This document shows positions 31,964-40,723 of a DNA stretch of 64,000 bases, piece after piece. The DNA comes from Actinospineispora acaciae DSM 45401 (GTDB lineage Bacteria; Actinomycetota; Actinomycetes; Mycobacteriales; Pseudonocardiaceae), in assembly GCF_000620785.1 (NCBI RefSeq), contig NZ_JIAI01000001.1:1116001-1180000 (forward strand), given 5' to 3'. A program made the position numbers and the translations under genes. The notes beneath the pieces were generated by a model that worked only from the letters and a program-made list of their open reading frames with translations, ran no database searches and was not told the origin of the DNA. Within the stretch, counting starts at the first letter, position 1. Every line of letters begins with the position of its first letter.

Positions 31964-33299
31964 CGATGACCTCCGCGAACAGCCGGTTGTGCAGGTCCAC
32001 GTCGGCCTCGGCGGTCAGCGGCGAGAACAGCGCGGCCCCGCTCATGCCGTTGAGCACGATCCCCCGGTTGGCCAGGTAGAGCCAGAGCGCCCGGCGCAGC
32101 TCGGAGCCCACCTGCGGGTACATCTGGCCGGCGTTGCGGGGCGGCCGGGGCAGGAACGCGTAGGAGACGCGCCCGCCGAGGCGGGCCACGTGCCACGGCA
32201 GCTCGTGCTCGTCGATGACCGCGCCCACCGCCTTCTCGTAGCGCTGCGCCAGCCCGTCCATCACCGCGTAGGCCTGTTCGGTCATGACGTGTTCGAGCAC
32301 CGCGCGCATGGCTCGCACCGCGAGCACCCCGCCGACCAGGGTGCTGCCCAGCCCGCCGTCGCCCACCTCGGTGTAGCGGGCCGCCCCGGCCGCGACCTCG
32401 TCGGTCATGCCGTAGGCGCCGGCCGGGATGCCGCCGGCGAGCCACTTGCCCATGGTGATGATGTCGGGCCGCAGGCCGAACTCGCGGGTGCACCCGCCGG
32501 GGCCGGCCGGGATGGTCTGCGTCTCGTCGATGACCAGCAGCGTTCCGCAGCGGCGGGTGAGCTCGCGCAGGCCCCGATGGAAGCCTGGCTCGGGCCAGAT
32601 CACCGCGCCGCCGTTGGTCAGCACCGGCTCCGCGAGGACGGCCGCGACATCGCCGTGCGCGAGCTCGCGTTCCAGCGCGCCCAGGTCGTTGAACTCCACC
32701 ACCCTCGTGGTCTCGGAGATGTCCGCGCCGTGCGGGTCGACCCCGGGGGTGCGGGCCACGCCGTCCGGGGTGAGCACGGCGTGCGCCTCGTCGACCGCCC
32801 CGTGGTAGGCCCGGTTGAACACCAGGATCCGGCGCCGGCCGGTGCACGCCTTCGCGACCAGCAGCGCGAACCGGTTCGCGTCCGTCGCGGACACCGTGAA
32901 CTGCCAGAACGGCAGCCCGAACCGCTGGCCCAACGCCTCGGTGACCCACACCTGGTCCTCGTGCGGCCACATCGTGACGGTGCCCCGGTCGAGCTGGTCG
33001 CGCAGGGCGGCGACCACCGCCGGATGGGTGTGCCCCCACAGCGCCGAGGTGGCGGCGAGCCCGAAGTCCGCGTACTCGTGCCCGTCGGTGTCGTGGAGCC
33101 GCGCGCCGGCGGCCCGCTCGACGACCAGCGGCACCGGCGGCGGGAACTGCGCGACCCACGGGTGCGGCGTGCCGTGCACCTGGGAGCGCCGTGCCCGCTC
33201 GTGCAGGGCGCGGGCCTTCGGCCTGGCCTCGACCCACGCCGCGCGCTCGCGTTCGAGCAGCGCGGCCACCCGGCCGGGGTCGACTCCTTGGACGTTCAT
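31944..33299 (-). CDS. Class III PLP aminotransferase (glutamate-1-semialdehyde mutase-like)
   Basis: A 451-residue fold-type I PLP enzyme. The cofactor Lys is in ITMGKWLAGGIPAGAYG, with IDETQTIPAG for the ring Asp and a GLGSTLVGGVLAVRAM helix downstream. It resembles glutamate-1-semialdehyde 2,1-aminomutase and omega-amino-acid transaminases. It sits between an LLM flavin enzyme and a DRE-TIM enzyme in a coupled operon, which suggests removal or relocation of an amino group in a catabolic route. Confidence 0.85.
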   Translation of the reverse strand: MNVQGVDPGRVAALLERERAAWVEARPKARALHERARRSQVHGTPHPWVAQFPPPVPLVVERAAGARLHDTDGHEYADFGLAATSALWGHTHPAVVAALRDQLDRGTVTMWPHEDQVWVTEALGQRFGLPFWQFTVSATDANRFALLVAKACTGRRRILVFNRAYHGAVDEAHAVLTPDGVARTPGVDPHGADISETTRVVEFNDLGALERELAHGDVAAVLAEPVLTNGGAVIWPEPGFHRGLRELTRRCGTLLVIDETQTIPAGPGGCTREFGLRPDIITMGKWLAGGIPAGAYGMTDEVAAGAARYTEVGDGGLGSTLVGGVLAVRAMRAVLEHVMTEQAYAVMDGLAQRYEKAVGAVIDEHELPWHVARLGGRVSYAFLPRPPRNAGQMYPQVGSELRRALWLYLANRGIVLNGMSGAALFSPLTAEADVDLHNRLFAEVIDELAER

Positions 33300-34243
33300 C
33301 GCGAACGCTCCAGCGCCGCGACCACCTCCGGGAACCGTTCGAGCTGGGCCAGCTCGTCGTACCTCGCGTGCAGGATCAGCTCGTCCACACCCGCGTCCAC
33401 CAGCACCCGAAGCTGCTCCGCGCAGTGCTCGGGCGGCCCGAACACGGCCACCCGATCGGCCATGCCGGCGGCGTCGTAGACCGGGTTCGCGGCGAACGCC
33501 CTGTCGAAGGTCTGGACCAGCCGCTCACGCGCTGTCGGCACGTCGTCCTCGACCGCCAGGTACACGCCCTTCGACACCGTGAAGCCGGACCGGTCCCGCC
33601 CCTGCTCGTCCAAGGCCTCCCGGACCACCGCGAGCTGCTCGAGGAAGTCCTGGGTCGACACCGGCCCGGCGCCGGTCCAGCCGTCCGCGATGCGCACCGC
33701 CCGCCGCAACGCCGGCGCCGACCGGGCACCGATCCAGATCGGCGGACCGGCGGGCCGCGCCGGTTTGGGCTGGGACCGGACATCGGAGAACGAGTAGATC
33801 TCGCCCCGATAGCTGGCCGCGTCCTCGCGCCACAATGCCCGCATGACGTCGATTCCTTCGACCAGGCGCCGTACCGGCCGGTCGACGGGAATTCCCAGGG
33901 ATTCCAGCGTTTCCCGGTGATAGTCGTTGCCGACGCCGAGACCGACCGTCAGGCGCCCCCCGGAAAGCTGGTCGATGGTGGCGAGCTCACGCGCCTGAAC
34001 GGCGGGGTTTCGCCGGCCGGAATACAGCACCGAAATGCCGAGACCGATTCGTTCCGTGGCCGCCGCCATAAAGGACAGGACGTGCAGTCCGTCGAGCGAG
34101 AAGCTCTGGGCGCTCAAGGTGTCCTGCGTCCACAGCCCGCTGAAACCCAACCGCTCCGCCCGCCGGGCGAACGTCGCCAGCGCATCCGGGCTGTTGGGTA
34201 CGCCGACGGAGAATCTGGCCTTTTTGTGTTGGCCGTCGTCCAA
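33296..34243 (-). CDS. LLM-class flavin-dependent oxidoreductase
   Basis: A 315-residue luciferase-like enzyme (F420- or FMNH2-dependent) with LERLGFSGLWTQDTLS-like entry, LATIDQLSGGRLTVGLGVG and WIGARSAPALRRAVRIADGW. The TTG at 34243 is chosen: AAGGGAGGG lies just upstream, while the ATG at 34273 falls inside the predicted -10. It overlaps the aminotransferase by ATGA. It may oxygenate or desaturate the imported substrate; cofactor choice is unresolved. Confidence 0.82.
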   Translation of the reverse strand: MDDGQHKKARFSVGVPNSPDALATFARRAERLGFSGLWTQDTLSAQSFSLDGLHVLSFMAAATERIGLGISVLYSGRRNPAVQARELATIDQLSGGRLTVGLGVGNDYHRETLESLGIPVDRPVRRLVEGIDVMRALWREDAASYRGEIYSFSDVRSQPKPARPAGPPIWIGARSAPALRRAVRIADGWTGAGPVSTQDFLEQLAVVREALDEQGRDRSGFTVSKGVYLAVEDDVPTARERLVQTFDRAFAANPVYDAAGMADRVAVFGPPEHCAEQLRVLVDAGVDELILHARYDELAQLERFPEVVAALERSR

Positions 34244-34268
34244 GACGAGCCCTCCCTTGATCGGCAAA

Positions 34269-34300
34269 AGCATGCCTCTCCGCTGTTGTACTTGTCAACA
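34269..34300 (-). promoter_or_regulatory. Regulon promoter B (LLM operon): TTGACA-N18-CATGCT with operator
   Basis: Minus strand TTGACA (34298-34293), 18 nt, CATGCT (34274-34269). Operator TGTTGTACTTGTCAACA at 34284-34300 on the plus strand, preceded by CTCTCCGC as at promoter A. Confidence 0.75.
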
Positions 34301-34378
34301 GGGTGAGCCGGTCCGAGCGGGCCGGCAGCCGGCGGTGACTGCCGGGGGTCGCGCGGCGACGGCCGAGGTCGGAGCGCC

Positions 34379-34409
34379 TGTTGACAGGGACAACAGCCGA
34401 GGGCATCCT
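34379..34409 (+). promoter_or_regulatory. Regulon promoter C (binding protein): TTGACA-N17-CATCCT with operator
   Basis: TTGACA 34381-34386, 17 nt, CATCCT 34404-34409. Operator TGTTGACAGGGACAACA at 34379-34395; reversed, this reads TGTTGTCCCTGTCAACA. Only 78 bp separate it from the divergent promoter B operator. Confidence 0.75.
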
Positions 34410-34520
34410 CTGGTGCGTCCGAAGTTGATGACCTCCGCATCACCTCTGCCACAACGTCGTGGGGGTCTCGTGTCGCATTGCGGGGCATTTGTGCGGGCTA
34501 ATTCAGATAGTGGTTCCGGA

Positions 34521-36107
34521 ATGAACCGGCGCAGGTTTCTTGTGTCGGCCGCGGCGATCGCCGGGAGTGGCGTGCTGGTCGCCTGCGGCGGCGGTTCTCG
34601 ACAACCGGTCGGACCGCCCCGCCGGGGAGGCCGCCTCACGGTGGCGACCGGGGGCGCGAAAGGCTCCGACACCGTCGATCCGATGTTGCTCAACAGCGTG
34701 CCGGTGAGCTTCATGGCGCGCAATCTGTACGGCCAGCTCGCGGACTTCTCCAACGACATGAAGTACACGTTGCAGATGGCCGAGGCGATCGAGTCGAACG
34801 CCGCCGGCGACGAATGGACGATCCGCCTCCGGCAGGGCATCGAGTTCCACAACGGCAAGACCTTGGACGCGGACGACATCGTGTTCACGTTCCAGCGGAC
34901 GTTCAGCCTCCCCGGCGCGGTCACCGTCGGGAAGTTCAAGACGTTCGTGGACATGGGCGGCTTCACGAAGCTCGACGCGCGGACGGTGCGCATGAAGCTG
35001 CTGCGGCCCAGCTCGACATTCCACACCACGCTCGCCAGCCCGTTCAAGATCGTGCCGGTCGGCTTCGACCCGAACAACCCGGTGGGCACCGGCCCGTTCA
35101 GGTACAAGAACTTCACCCCGAACCGGCAATGGGTGCTCGAACGGTTCGGAAACTATTGGAACGGCACCGGCCCGGCGCAGGACAGCGACACCCCCGCGCC
35201 CGCCGACCTCGGCCCGAGGCCGTACGTCGACGAACTCGTGGTCAACGTCGTCAACGACGACTCCGCCCGCCTCAACGCCCTGGTGACCGGCCAGGTCGAC
35301 GCGATCAACCTGGTCCAGTACGCGCAGATTCCCACCGTTGCGCAGCGGGGCGAGCTGAAACTGCTGGAGTCCAAGACCGGGGCGTGGACCGGAATCTACA
35401 TGAACATGGCCACGCCCCCGTTCAACGACGTCCGCGTCCGCCAGGCGCTGCGGCTTTCGCTCGACCGCGAGCAGGCGTTGCAGTCGTGTTTGTCCGGCCA
35501 CGGGGTGGTCGCCCACGACCTGCCCGAACCGTTCGCTCCGGGATATCCCGCCGAGCTGACCCGGCACCGCGACATCGAACAGGCGAAATCGCTGCTGAAA
35601 CAATCGGGCCAAGCCGGAGTTCCACTCGAACTGGTCGCCGGCCCGGTGTCCACCGAAGCGGTGTCGATGTGCACGGTGCTCGCCAACAACGCCGCCGAGG
35701 CGGGCTTCAACATCAAGGTCCGTCAGGTGGACACCGGAACGCTCTTCGGCCCCAACTTCCACTCCTGGCAGTTCTCCGTGGACAAGTGGCCGGCGCAGGG
35801 CGACTTCCAGACGCTCACCGCGCTCACCGATCTGAGCTCCAGCGACCTGACCCACATGGACGCCGCGACCCGGTCGGAGCTCCAGTCACTCTACGAGCAG
35901 GCGCAGCACACGACGGACCCTGCGAAACGCGACGACATCACCAAACAGATGTACCAACTGGAGTTCGACCGGGGCGGCTGGATCATTCCGTTCTTTCCCA
36001 ACGTGGTGAACGCCTACAACGAGAAGACCGGCGGCTGGCCGAAGAACGACTTCGGCGGCCGGACGTTCGGCAACGGCCAGTTCGAACAGGTCTATCTCAA
36101 GGGCTGA
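34521..36107 (+). CDS. Peptide/nickel-type ABC substrate-binding lipoprotein, Tat-exported
   Basis: A 528-residue family 5 extracellular solute-binding protein. The N-terminus MNRRRFLVSAA carries a twin-arginine-like motif and then the lipobox VLVAC (Cys22). Family motifs EWTIRLRQGIEFHNG and TGPFRYKNF are present. It should capture the substrate for the divergent DppBC-DF importer. ATG 34521 is chosen for the signal peptide, but no clear ribosome-binding site is seen; GTG 34491 or 34480 would add a polar N-terminus. Its end overlaps the convergent methyltransferase gene by 11 bp. Confidence 0.87.
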   Translation: MNRRRFLVSAAAIAGSGVLVACGGGSRQPVGPPRRGGRLTVATGGAKGSDTVDPMLLNSVPVSFMARNLYGQLADFSNDMKYTLQMAEAIESNAAGDEWTIRLRQGIEFHNGKTLDADDIVFTFQRTFSLPGAVTVGKFKTFVDMGGFTKLDARTVRMKLLRPSSTFHTTLASPFKIVPVGFDPNNPVGTGPFRYKNFTPNRQWVLERFGNYWNGTGPAQDSDTPAPADLGPRPYVDELVVNVVNDDSARLNALVTGQVDAINLVQYAQIPTVAQRGELKLLESKTGAWTGIYMNMATPPFNDVRVRQALRLSLDREQALQSCLSGHGVVAHDLPEPFAPGYPAELTRHRDIEQAKSLLKQSGQAGVPLELVAGPVSTEAVSMCTVLANNAAEAGFNIKVRQVDTGTLFGPNFHSWQFSVDKWPAQGDFQTLTALTDLSSSDLTHMDAATRSELQSLYEQAQHTTDPAKRDDITKQMYQLEFDRGGWIIPFFPNVVNAYNEKTGGWPKNDFGGRTFGNGQFEQVYLKG

Positions 36108-36771
36108 CCGTGGCGACGAATACGGTGTACGGCGGCCAGCCCGCGCTCGGCTGGCCCACGCCTTCCTTGCCGGGGAGGTCGGGCAGCGTCACCTCGGCGA
36201 AGATGTCTCGTGCGCTGTCGAGCACGTCGACCCCCGTCCACCCCGCGCTGACCCGGTAGATTCCCTGGATTAGCCAGATCAGTGGGGTAGACCACCCGCG
36301 TGGGACCAGGCGCATGTCGAAGACGAACAGCCGCCCGCCGGGCCGCAGCGCGCGTCGCACCGTGGTCAGGGCGGCGGGTATGTCGGGCATCGCGCTGATC
36401 GACGCGCAGGCGTAGGCGGCGTCGAAAGAGGCGGGTTCGAGCGCGACGCGGGTGGCGTCGGCGCGTCGCAACTCGACGTTCTGGATTCCCCGCTCGCGGA
36501 GCACCGCGTCGGCACGAGCAAGCATCCGGGGGCTGTAGTCGATGCCGACGACCCGACCCGACGGGCCGACTGCCGCCGACAGCGTGGGCAGCGCGGCACC
36601 GCTGCCGCAGCCGAGGTCGAGCACCGAGTGGCCCTTCCTCAGATCGAGATAGCGGAGCGCCAGTACGGTCGCCTGGGTGCTCGACCCGCCCGCCGACGAG
36701 TGGACCGGGCTGACCAGGTCCCACCAGCGTCGGCCGCGGCGAAGGCGTCGGTCGTGGATGTCTGTGGCCAT
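36097..36771 (-). CDS. SAM-dependent methyltransferase (class I)
   Basis: A 224-residue methyltransferase of the UbiE/MenG-like group, with SAM motif VLDLGCGSGAALPTLS (motif I), GIDYSPRML and LRPGGRLFVFDMR. It probably methylates a small molecule. The ATG at 36771 has GGAGG upstream. It diverges from a TetR gene with twin operators between them, so it is probably repressed by that TetR. Confidence 0.87.
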   Translation of the reverse strand: MATDIHDRRLRRGRRWWDLVSPVHSSAGGSSTQATVLALRYLDLRKGHSVLDLGCGSGAALPTLSAAVGPSGRVVGIDYSPRMLARADAVLRERGIQNVELRRADATRVALEPASFDAAYACASISAMPDIPAALTTVRRALRPGGRLFVFDMRLVPRGWSTPLIWLIQGIYRVSAGWTGVDVLDSARDIFAEVTLPDLPGKEGVGQPSAGWPPYTVFVATVSP

Positions 36772-36788
36772 GGCTTCCCTCCGTAACG

Positions 36789-36838
36789 ATGCAGTCGCAT
36801 TGTCACGCGTCACGCCTCGGGAAGCAATGCAATTGCAT
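36789..36838. promoter_or_regulatory. Twin TetR-type operators
   Basis: ATGCAGTCGCAT (36789-36800) and the perfect palindrome ATGCAATTGCAT (36827-36838) share ATGCANTYGCAT, with centres 38 bp apart, in the 84-bp space between the divergent methyltransferase and TetR genes. Each is followed by a TGTCAC or GTGACA half-site. Confidence 0.7.
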
Positions 36839-36855
36839 GGTGACAGGATGTGGCG

Positions 36856-37527
36856 ATGCCGAAGAGTGTTGATCCGCGCGCGCGGCGCGAGCAGATCGCG
36901 CGGGCGCTGTGGCGGGTGACGGCCACCCACGGGCTCGACGCGGTGAGCCTGCGGCACGTCGCGGCCGAGGCGGGCGTCTCGATGGGCATGGTGCAGCACT
37001 GGTTTCGCACCAAGGACGAGATGCTGCGTTTCGCGCTGCAGACGGTGAGCGAGCAGTCCGAGGCGCGAATCGGGCGGCACCTCGACGTGCTCGAGCACGG
37101 GCCGCCGAGGGAGGCGGTGCGTACGCTGATGGTCGAGATGCTGCCCCTCGACGAGCAGCGGCGCCTGGAGGCGCACGTAGCCGTGGCATTCGGCGCCCGC
37201 GCCGCGGTGTCCCCACCGATCGCCGCATCCCTCCGGGACGGGATGGACCAGCTGCGAGCGTTCATCGCCGACAAGATCCGGTTCGCCAACGGGCCGCACC
37301 GGCCGAACCCCGGGCACGCCGCGGCGGCGCTGGTCGCCATGGTGGACGGGCTGGCCGCGCACACCCTCGCCGAGCAGTGCACCCCGGAGGCCGCGCTGGC
37401 CGCCCTCGACGACCAGCTCGACATGCTCTTCGGGAGGCCCGGCGAAGGCTCACAGCCCGCCGGATACCGCCAGCGCGCCGAGCCCGACCAGGCCGACCAG
37501 CACGGTGGACAGCGCGCCGAGCAGTAG
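36856..37527 (+). CDS. TetR-family regulator (TetR_C_6-type)
   Basis: A 223-residue TetR protein. Helix-turn-helix SLRHVAAEAGVSMGMVQHWF at about residues 35-54, then a helical domain of the BetI/PfmR-like type. The hydrophilic Gln-rich last 25 residues overlap the convergent YeiH-type gene by 78 bp; the true stop or their expression balance is unusual. It probably represses the divergent methyltransferase. ATG 36856 has AGGA upstream; a GTG at 36850 is possible. Confidence 0.82.
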   Translation: MPKSVDPRARREQIARALWRVTATHGLDAVSLRHVAAEAGVSMGMVQHWFRTKDEMLRFALQTVSEQSEARIGRHLDVLEHGPPREAVRTLMVEMLPLDEQRRLEAHVAVAFGARAAVSPPIAASLRDGMDQLRAFIADKIRFANGPHRPNPGHAAAALVAMVDGLAAHTLAEQCTPEAALAALDDQLDMLFGRPGEGSQPAGYRQRAEPDQADQHGGQRAEQ

Positions 37528-38445
37528 GCCACGCCGGCCGGTGCGCAGCAGCGCGCCCAGCCGGACCGCGCTGCCGAGGCCGAACAGCGCGGCGGCGAAC
37601 ATCACGGTGGTCAGCGTCTGCCCGGCGGAGAGCACGAACGCCGGCAGCACGCCGGAGCTGCGCACCGCGATCATGGCCAGGAACCCCACCACGAACAGCG
37701 GCACCAGCGGCGGGCGCTCCCCCGTCGCCACGCCCCGGCGCCGGCGCACCATGCCGACGCCGGCGACCATGGGCGCCAGCAACACCACCCGGGTCAGCTT
37801 CACCACCACCGCGATGGCCACCGCCGACGCGCCCGCCGGCGAGGCGGCCGCCACCACCTGCGCGACCTCGTGCACGCTCAGCCCGGCCCAGGTGCCCAGC
37901 GCCGGGCCCCGCAGCCCGAGCCGGTCGCCGAGCAGCGGCACCAGCGCGATGGCCCCGCTGCCGTACAGCGTGACCAGCGTGACCCCCGTTGCGACGTCCT
38001 CCTTCTCGGTGCGCGTCACGCTGTCCATCGCCGCGATCGCCGACGCCCCGCAGATGGAGAACCCCGTCGCGACCATCAGCGCGAGCCCCGGCGACACCCC
38101 GACCAGCCGGCCGAGCAGCAGCGTCCCGGCAAACCCCAGCAGCACGGTGGCGACCACCGCGAGCACCGTGGTGAACCCGAGGCCGGCCACGTCGGCGAGG
38201 CCGAGCTGCAGGCCCAGCAGCACCACGCCGAGGCGGAGCAGCTTCTTCGTGGCCCAGCCCAGCCCCGGGCGGGTCGACGCCGGAAGCGCCCCGCCCACCA
38301 GGACCCCGAGCACCACGGCCGCGGTCAGCGCGCTCACCGACGGCAGCGCCAGGTTCAGCGCCAACGCGATCGCGGTGCCGACGGCGGCCGCGCACAGCCC
38401 GGGGAGCACCCGCTCGCCGGACACACTCAACGGTGTCGTTGCCAT
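37450..38445 (-). CDS. YeiH-like putative sulfate exporter family protein (UPF0324)
   Basis: A 331-residue polytopic protein of the YeiH/UPF0324 family with about ten helices. LGVVLLGLQLGLADV and VATGFSICGASAIAAM are typical, the latter with the conserved SICG motif. It diverges from a LysR regulator, as yeiH does from yeiE in enterobacteria. ATG 38445 is used; the in-frame GTG 38466 lacks better support. It overlaps the TetR gene by 78 bp. Confidence 0.85.
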   Translation of the reverse strand: MATTPLSVSGERVLPGLCAAAVGTAIALALNLALPSVSALTAAVVLGVLVGGALPASTRPGLGWATKKLLRLGVVLLGLQLGLADVAGLGFTTVLAVVATVLLGFAGTLLLGRLVGVSPGLALMVATGFSICGASAIAAMDSVTRTEKEDVATGVTLVTLYGSGAIALVPLLGDRLGLRGPALGTWAGLSVHEVAQVVAAASPAGASAVAIAVVVKLTRVVLLAPMVAGVGMVRRRRGVATGERPPLVPLFVVGFLAMIAVRSSGVLPAFVLSAGQTLTTVMFAAALFGLGSAVRLGALLRTGRRGLLLGALSTVLVGLVGLGALAVSGGL

Positions 38446-38516
38446 GTAACCGACGATGCGGCCCACAACGCGCAGGTGGTAGCCGCGACCTCGGCCTCAC
38501 GTCATAACCTGAGTGC

Positions 38517-39425
38517 ATGACAGCCCTACCGGACGTGGAGTCGTTGCGGCTGTTGGTGCTGGTCTCACAGCGCGGCAGCCTGACCGCCGCTGCCGCCGAG
38601 GCCGGCATCAGCCAGCCTTCGGCGAGCAAACGCATCAGCGCGCTGGAGCGGCGGCTCGGGCTGCGGCTGCTCGACCGCAGCCGGCGCGGCTCGGCGTTGA
38701 CCGAGCCCGGGGTCCTGGTCGGCGGCTGGGCGCAGCGGGTGCTCGACGAGGTCACCGCGCTGCTCGACGGGGTGCGGGCGCTGACCAGGGACAGCGCGGC
38801 GCAGCTGAGCGTGGCCGCGAGCCTGACCGTGGCCGAGCACCTGCTCCCGGCCTGGCTCGGCGAGCTGCGCCGGTCCGCGCCGACGCTGCGGGTCGGGCTG
38901 CGGGTGATGAACTCCGCCCTGGTCTGCGAGCAGGTCAGGGACGGCGCGGTGGACCTTGGCTTCATCGAGTCGCCGGGTCCGCTCGCCGGGTTGCGCTCGC
39001 GCACGGTCGCGCGCGACCGGCTGGTGCTGGTGGTGCCGCCGGAGCACCGGTGGGCTCGGCGGCGGCGTCCGGTGGGTCCGGACGAGCTGGCGGCCACCGC
39101 GCTGGTCAGCCGCGAGCCGGGTTCGGGCACCCGGGAGGCCGCGAACCGGGCGGTGGCCGCCAGCGGTCGGGAGCTGGCCCGCCCGCTGCTGGAGCTGGGG
39201 TCCAGCACGTCGGTGCGCAGCGCGGTCGCCGCCGGCGCCGGCCCCGCGCTGATCAGCGAGCTCGAGGTGGCCTCCGACCTGGCGACGCGCTCGCTGGTCG
39301 AGGTGACGACCGAAGGCATGGAGCTCGGCCGCGCGCTGCGGGCGGTGTGGCGCAGCGGTACCAGGCCGACCGGAGCGGCGGCCGACCTGCTCGCCCAGGT
39401 CCTCCGCCGGCGGGCGGCGAGCTAG
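38517..39425 (+). CDS. LysR-family regulator (YeiE/CysB-like)
   Basis: A 302-residue LysR protein. Its helix-turn-helix (GSLTAAAAEAGISQPSASKR; key ISQPSASK) is followed by a LysR substrate domain with GAVDLGFIESPGPL and SREPGSGTREA. The pairing with a divergent YeiH-like gene is the same as yeiE-yeiH of E. coli. Its end overlaps the convergent MHS transporter by 4 bp. It probably controls the YeiH-like gene; the signal may be sulfite-related. Confidence 0.85.
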   Translation: MTALPDVESLRLLVLVSQRGSLTAAAAEAGISQPSASKRISALERRLGLRLLDRSRRGSALTEPGVLVGGWAQRVLDEVTALLDGVRALTRDSAAQLSVAASLTVAEHLLPAWLGELRRSAPTLRVGLRVMNSALVCEQVRDGAVDLGFIESPGPLAGLRSRTVARDRLVLVVPPEHRWARRRRPVGPDELAATALVSREPGSGTREAANRAVAASGRELARPLLELGSSTSVRSAVAAGAGPALISELEVASDLATRSLVEVTTEGMELGRALRAVWRSGTRPTGAAADLLAQVLRRRAAS

Positions 39426-40723
39426 GCAACCAGTTCCTTGCGGCCGGTCTCGTGGGTCAGCAGCACGGCGATGCCGGTGCCGACGGCGGTGATGATCGCG
39501 TAGTAGGCGGGGAAGCCGGTGTCGCCGGTGTGGGCGATCAGGTAGGTCATCAGCAGCGGCCCGCCGCCGCCGAACACCGCCGTGTTGATGTTGTAGCCCA
39601 TGGAGTAGCCGGTGTTGCGGACGCGGGTCGGGAACAGCTCGATGAGCGCCGCGTGCACGACGCCGGTGTGCCCGGAGAACGCGACGGCGAGCAGCACGAC
39701 GCCGGCCAGCGCCGCCGCCAGGTTGCCGAGGCTGATGAGCCGGTAGGCGGGCCAGGCGAGCACGGCCATCGCCACGGCCGAGGACAGGAGCACCGGGCGC
39801 CGCCCGATCCGGTCGGACAGAGCGGCGGCGAACGGCATGCACGCGATGAGGACGATCAGCCCGGCGGCCGTGAGGGCGAGCGCCTTCCCGGTGCTGAAAT
39901 GCAGCGATGTCTTCAGGTAGGTCGGCATGTAGACGAACAGCACGTAGTAGCCCGAACTGTTGAGCAGCGGGATCAGCAGCGCCCGCGACAGGTTCTTCAG
40001 CCCCGGGCCGGACAGCAGGGTCTCCTTCACCGGTGAGCTGGCGACCCGCTCGGTCTGCTTCAGCTCGCGGTACACCGGGGTCTCGTCGAGCCGGGCGCGG
40101 ATGAGATAACCGATGACGCCCAGCGGAACGGCGACCAGGAACGGGATCCGCCACCCCCAGGAGTCCATGGCGGGCTCGCCCAACGCGCCGCTCAGGCCCC
40201 ACGCGAGCAGGGTTCCGGTCAGCAGCGCGGAGAACGAGCCCATCTGCACCCAGGCGATGCGCAGCGCGCGCTGGCCGCTCGGTGAGTACTCCGCGACGAA
40301 TGTGATCGCCGCGCCCACCTCGCCGCCCGCCGAGAACCCCTGGAGCAGGCGCATCGCGATGAGCAGGACCGTGGCGGTGACCCCGATGCTGGCGTATCCG
40401 GGCAGCACGCCGATCACCGCGACGGAGACCGTCATCAGCGTCAGCGACAGCACGAGGACGGTACGCCGCCCGATCCGGTCCGCGAGCGAACCGAGAACCA
40501 GGCCGCCGAGCGGGCGGAAGATGAACGTGAGCGCGAACACGCTGTACGTGGCGAGCAGCGCCGCCGTCGCATCGTGGCCGGGGAAGAAGACGGTGGCTAT
40601 GTTGCCGGCGAGGAATCCGTAGATCGCGTAGTCGTAGAACTCCAGGTACATCCCGAGCGTGCCGGCCAGCGTGACCCGGTTGACGGTCCTGCCGGCGGGC
40701 GGCGCCGTGTTCGCGACCCTCAC
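39422..40723 (-). CDS. MFS transporter, metabolite:H+ symporter (MHS, ProP/ShiA-like)
   Basis: A 433-residue MHS-type symporter: GTLGMYLEFYDYAIYGF near the start, RPLGGLVLGSLADRIGRR (MFS motif A) and GFSAGGEVGAAITFVAEY, all diagnostic of the MHS family. It would take up an organic acid, betaine or shikimate-like compound with protons. The GTG start overlaps the stop of the amino acid permease (GTGA). It is the last gene of the pxp operon, giving this locus three import systems in total. Confidence 0.9.
   Translation of the reverse strand: MRVANTAPPAGRTVNRVTLAGTLGMYLEFYDYAIYGFLAGNIATVFFPGHDATAALLATYSVFALTFIFRPLGGLVLGSLADRIGRRTVLVLSLTLMTVSVAVIGVLPGYASIGVTATVLLIAMRLLQGFSAGGEVGAAITFVAEYSPSGQRALRIAWVQMGSFSALLTGTLLAWGLSGALGEPAMDSWGWRIPFLVAVPLGVIGYLIRARLDETPVYRELKQTERVASSPVKETLLSGPGLKNLSRALLIPLLNSSGYYVLFVYMPTYLKTSLHFSTGKALALTAAGLIVLIACMPFAAALSDRIGRRPVLLSSAVAMAVLAWPAYRLISLGNLAAALAGVVLLAVAFSGHTGVVHAALIELFPTRVRNTGYSMGYNINTAVFGGGGPLLMTYLIAHTGDTGFPAYYAIITAVGTGIAVLLTHETGRKELVA

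Noticed and set aside
30620-36107. A natural-product biosynthetic cluster around the class III aminotransferase and LLM enzyme
   Set aside because: No NRPS, PKS, RiPP precursor or tailoring core is present; the importer and pxp genes indicate catabolism.
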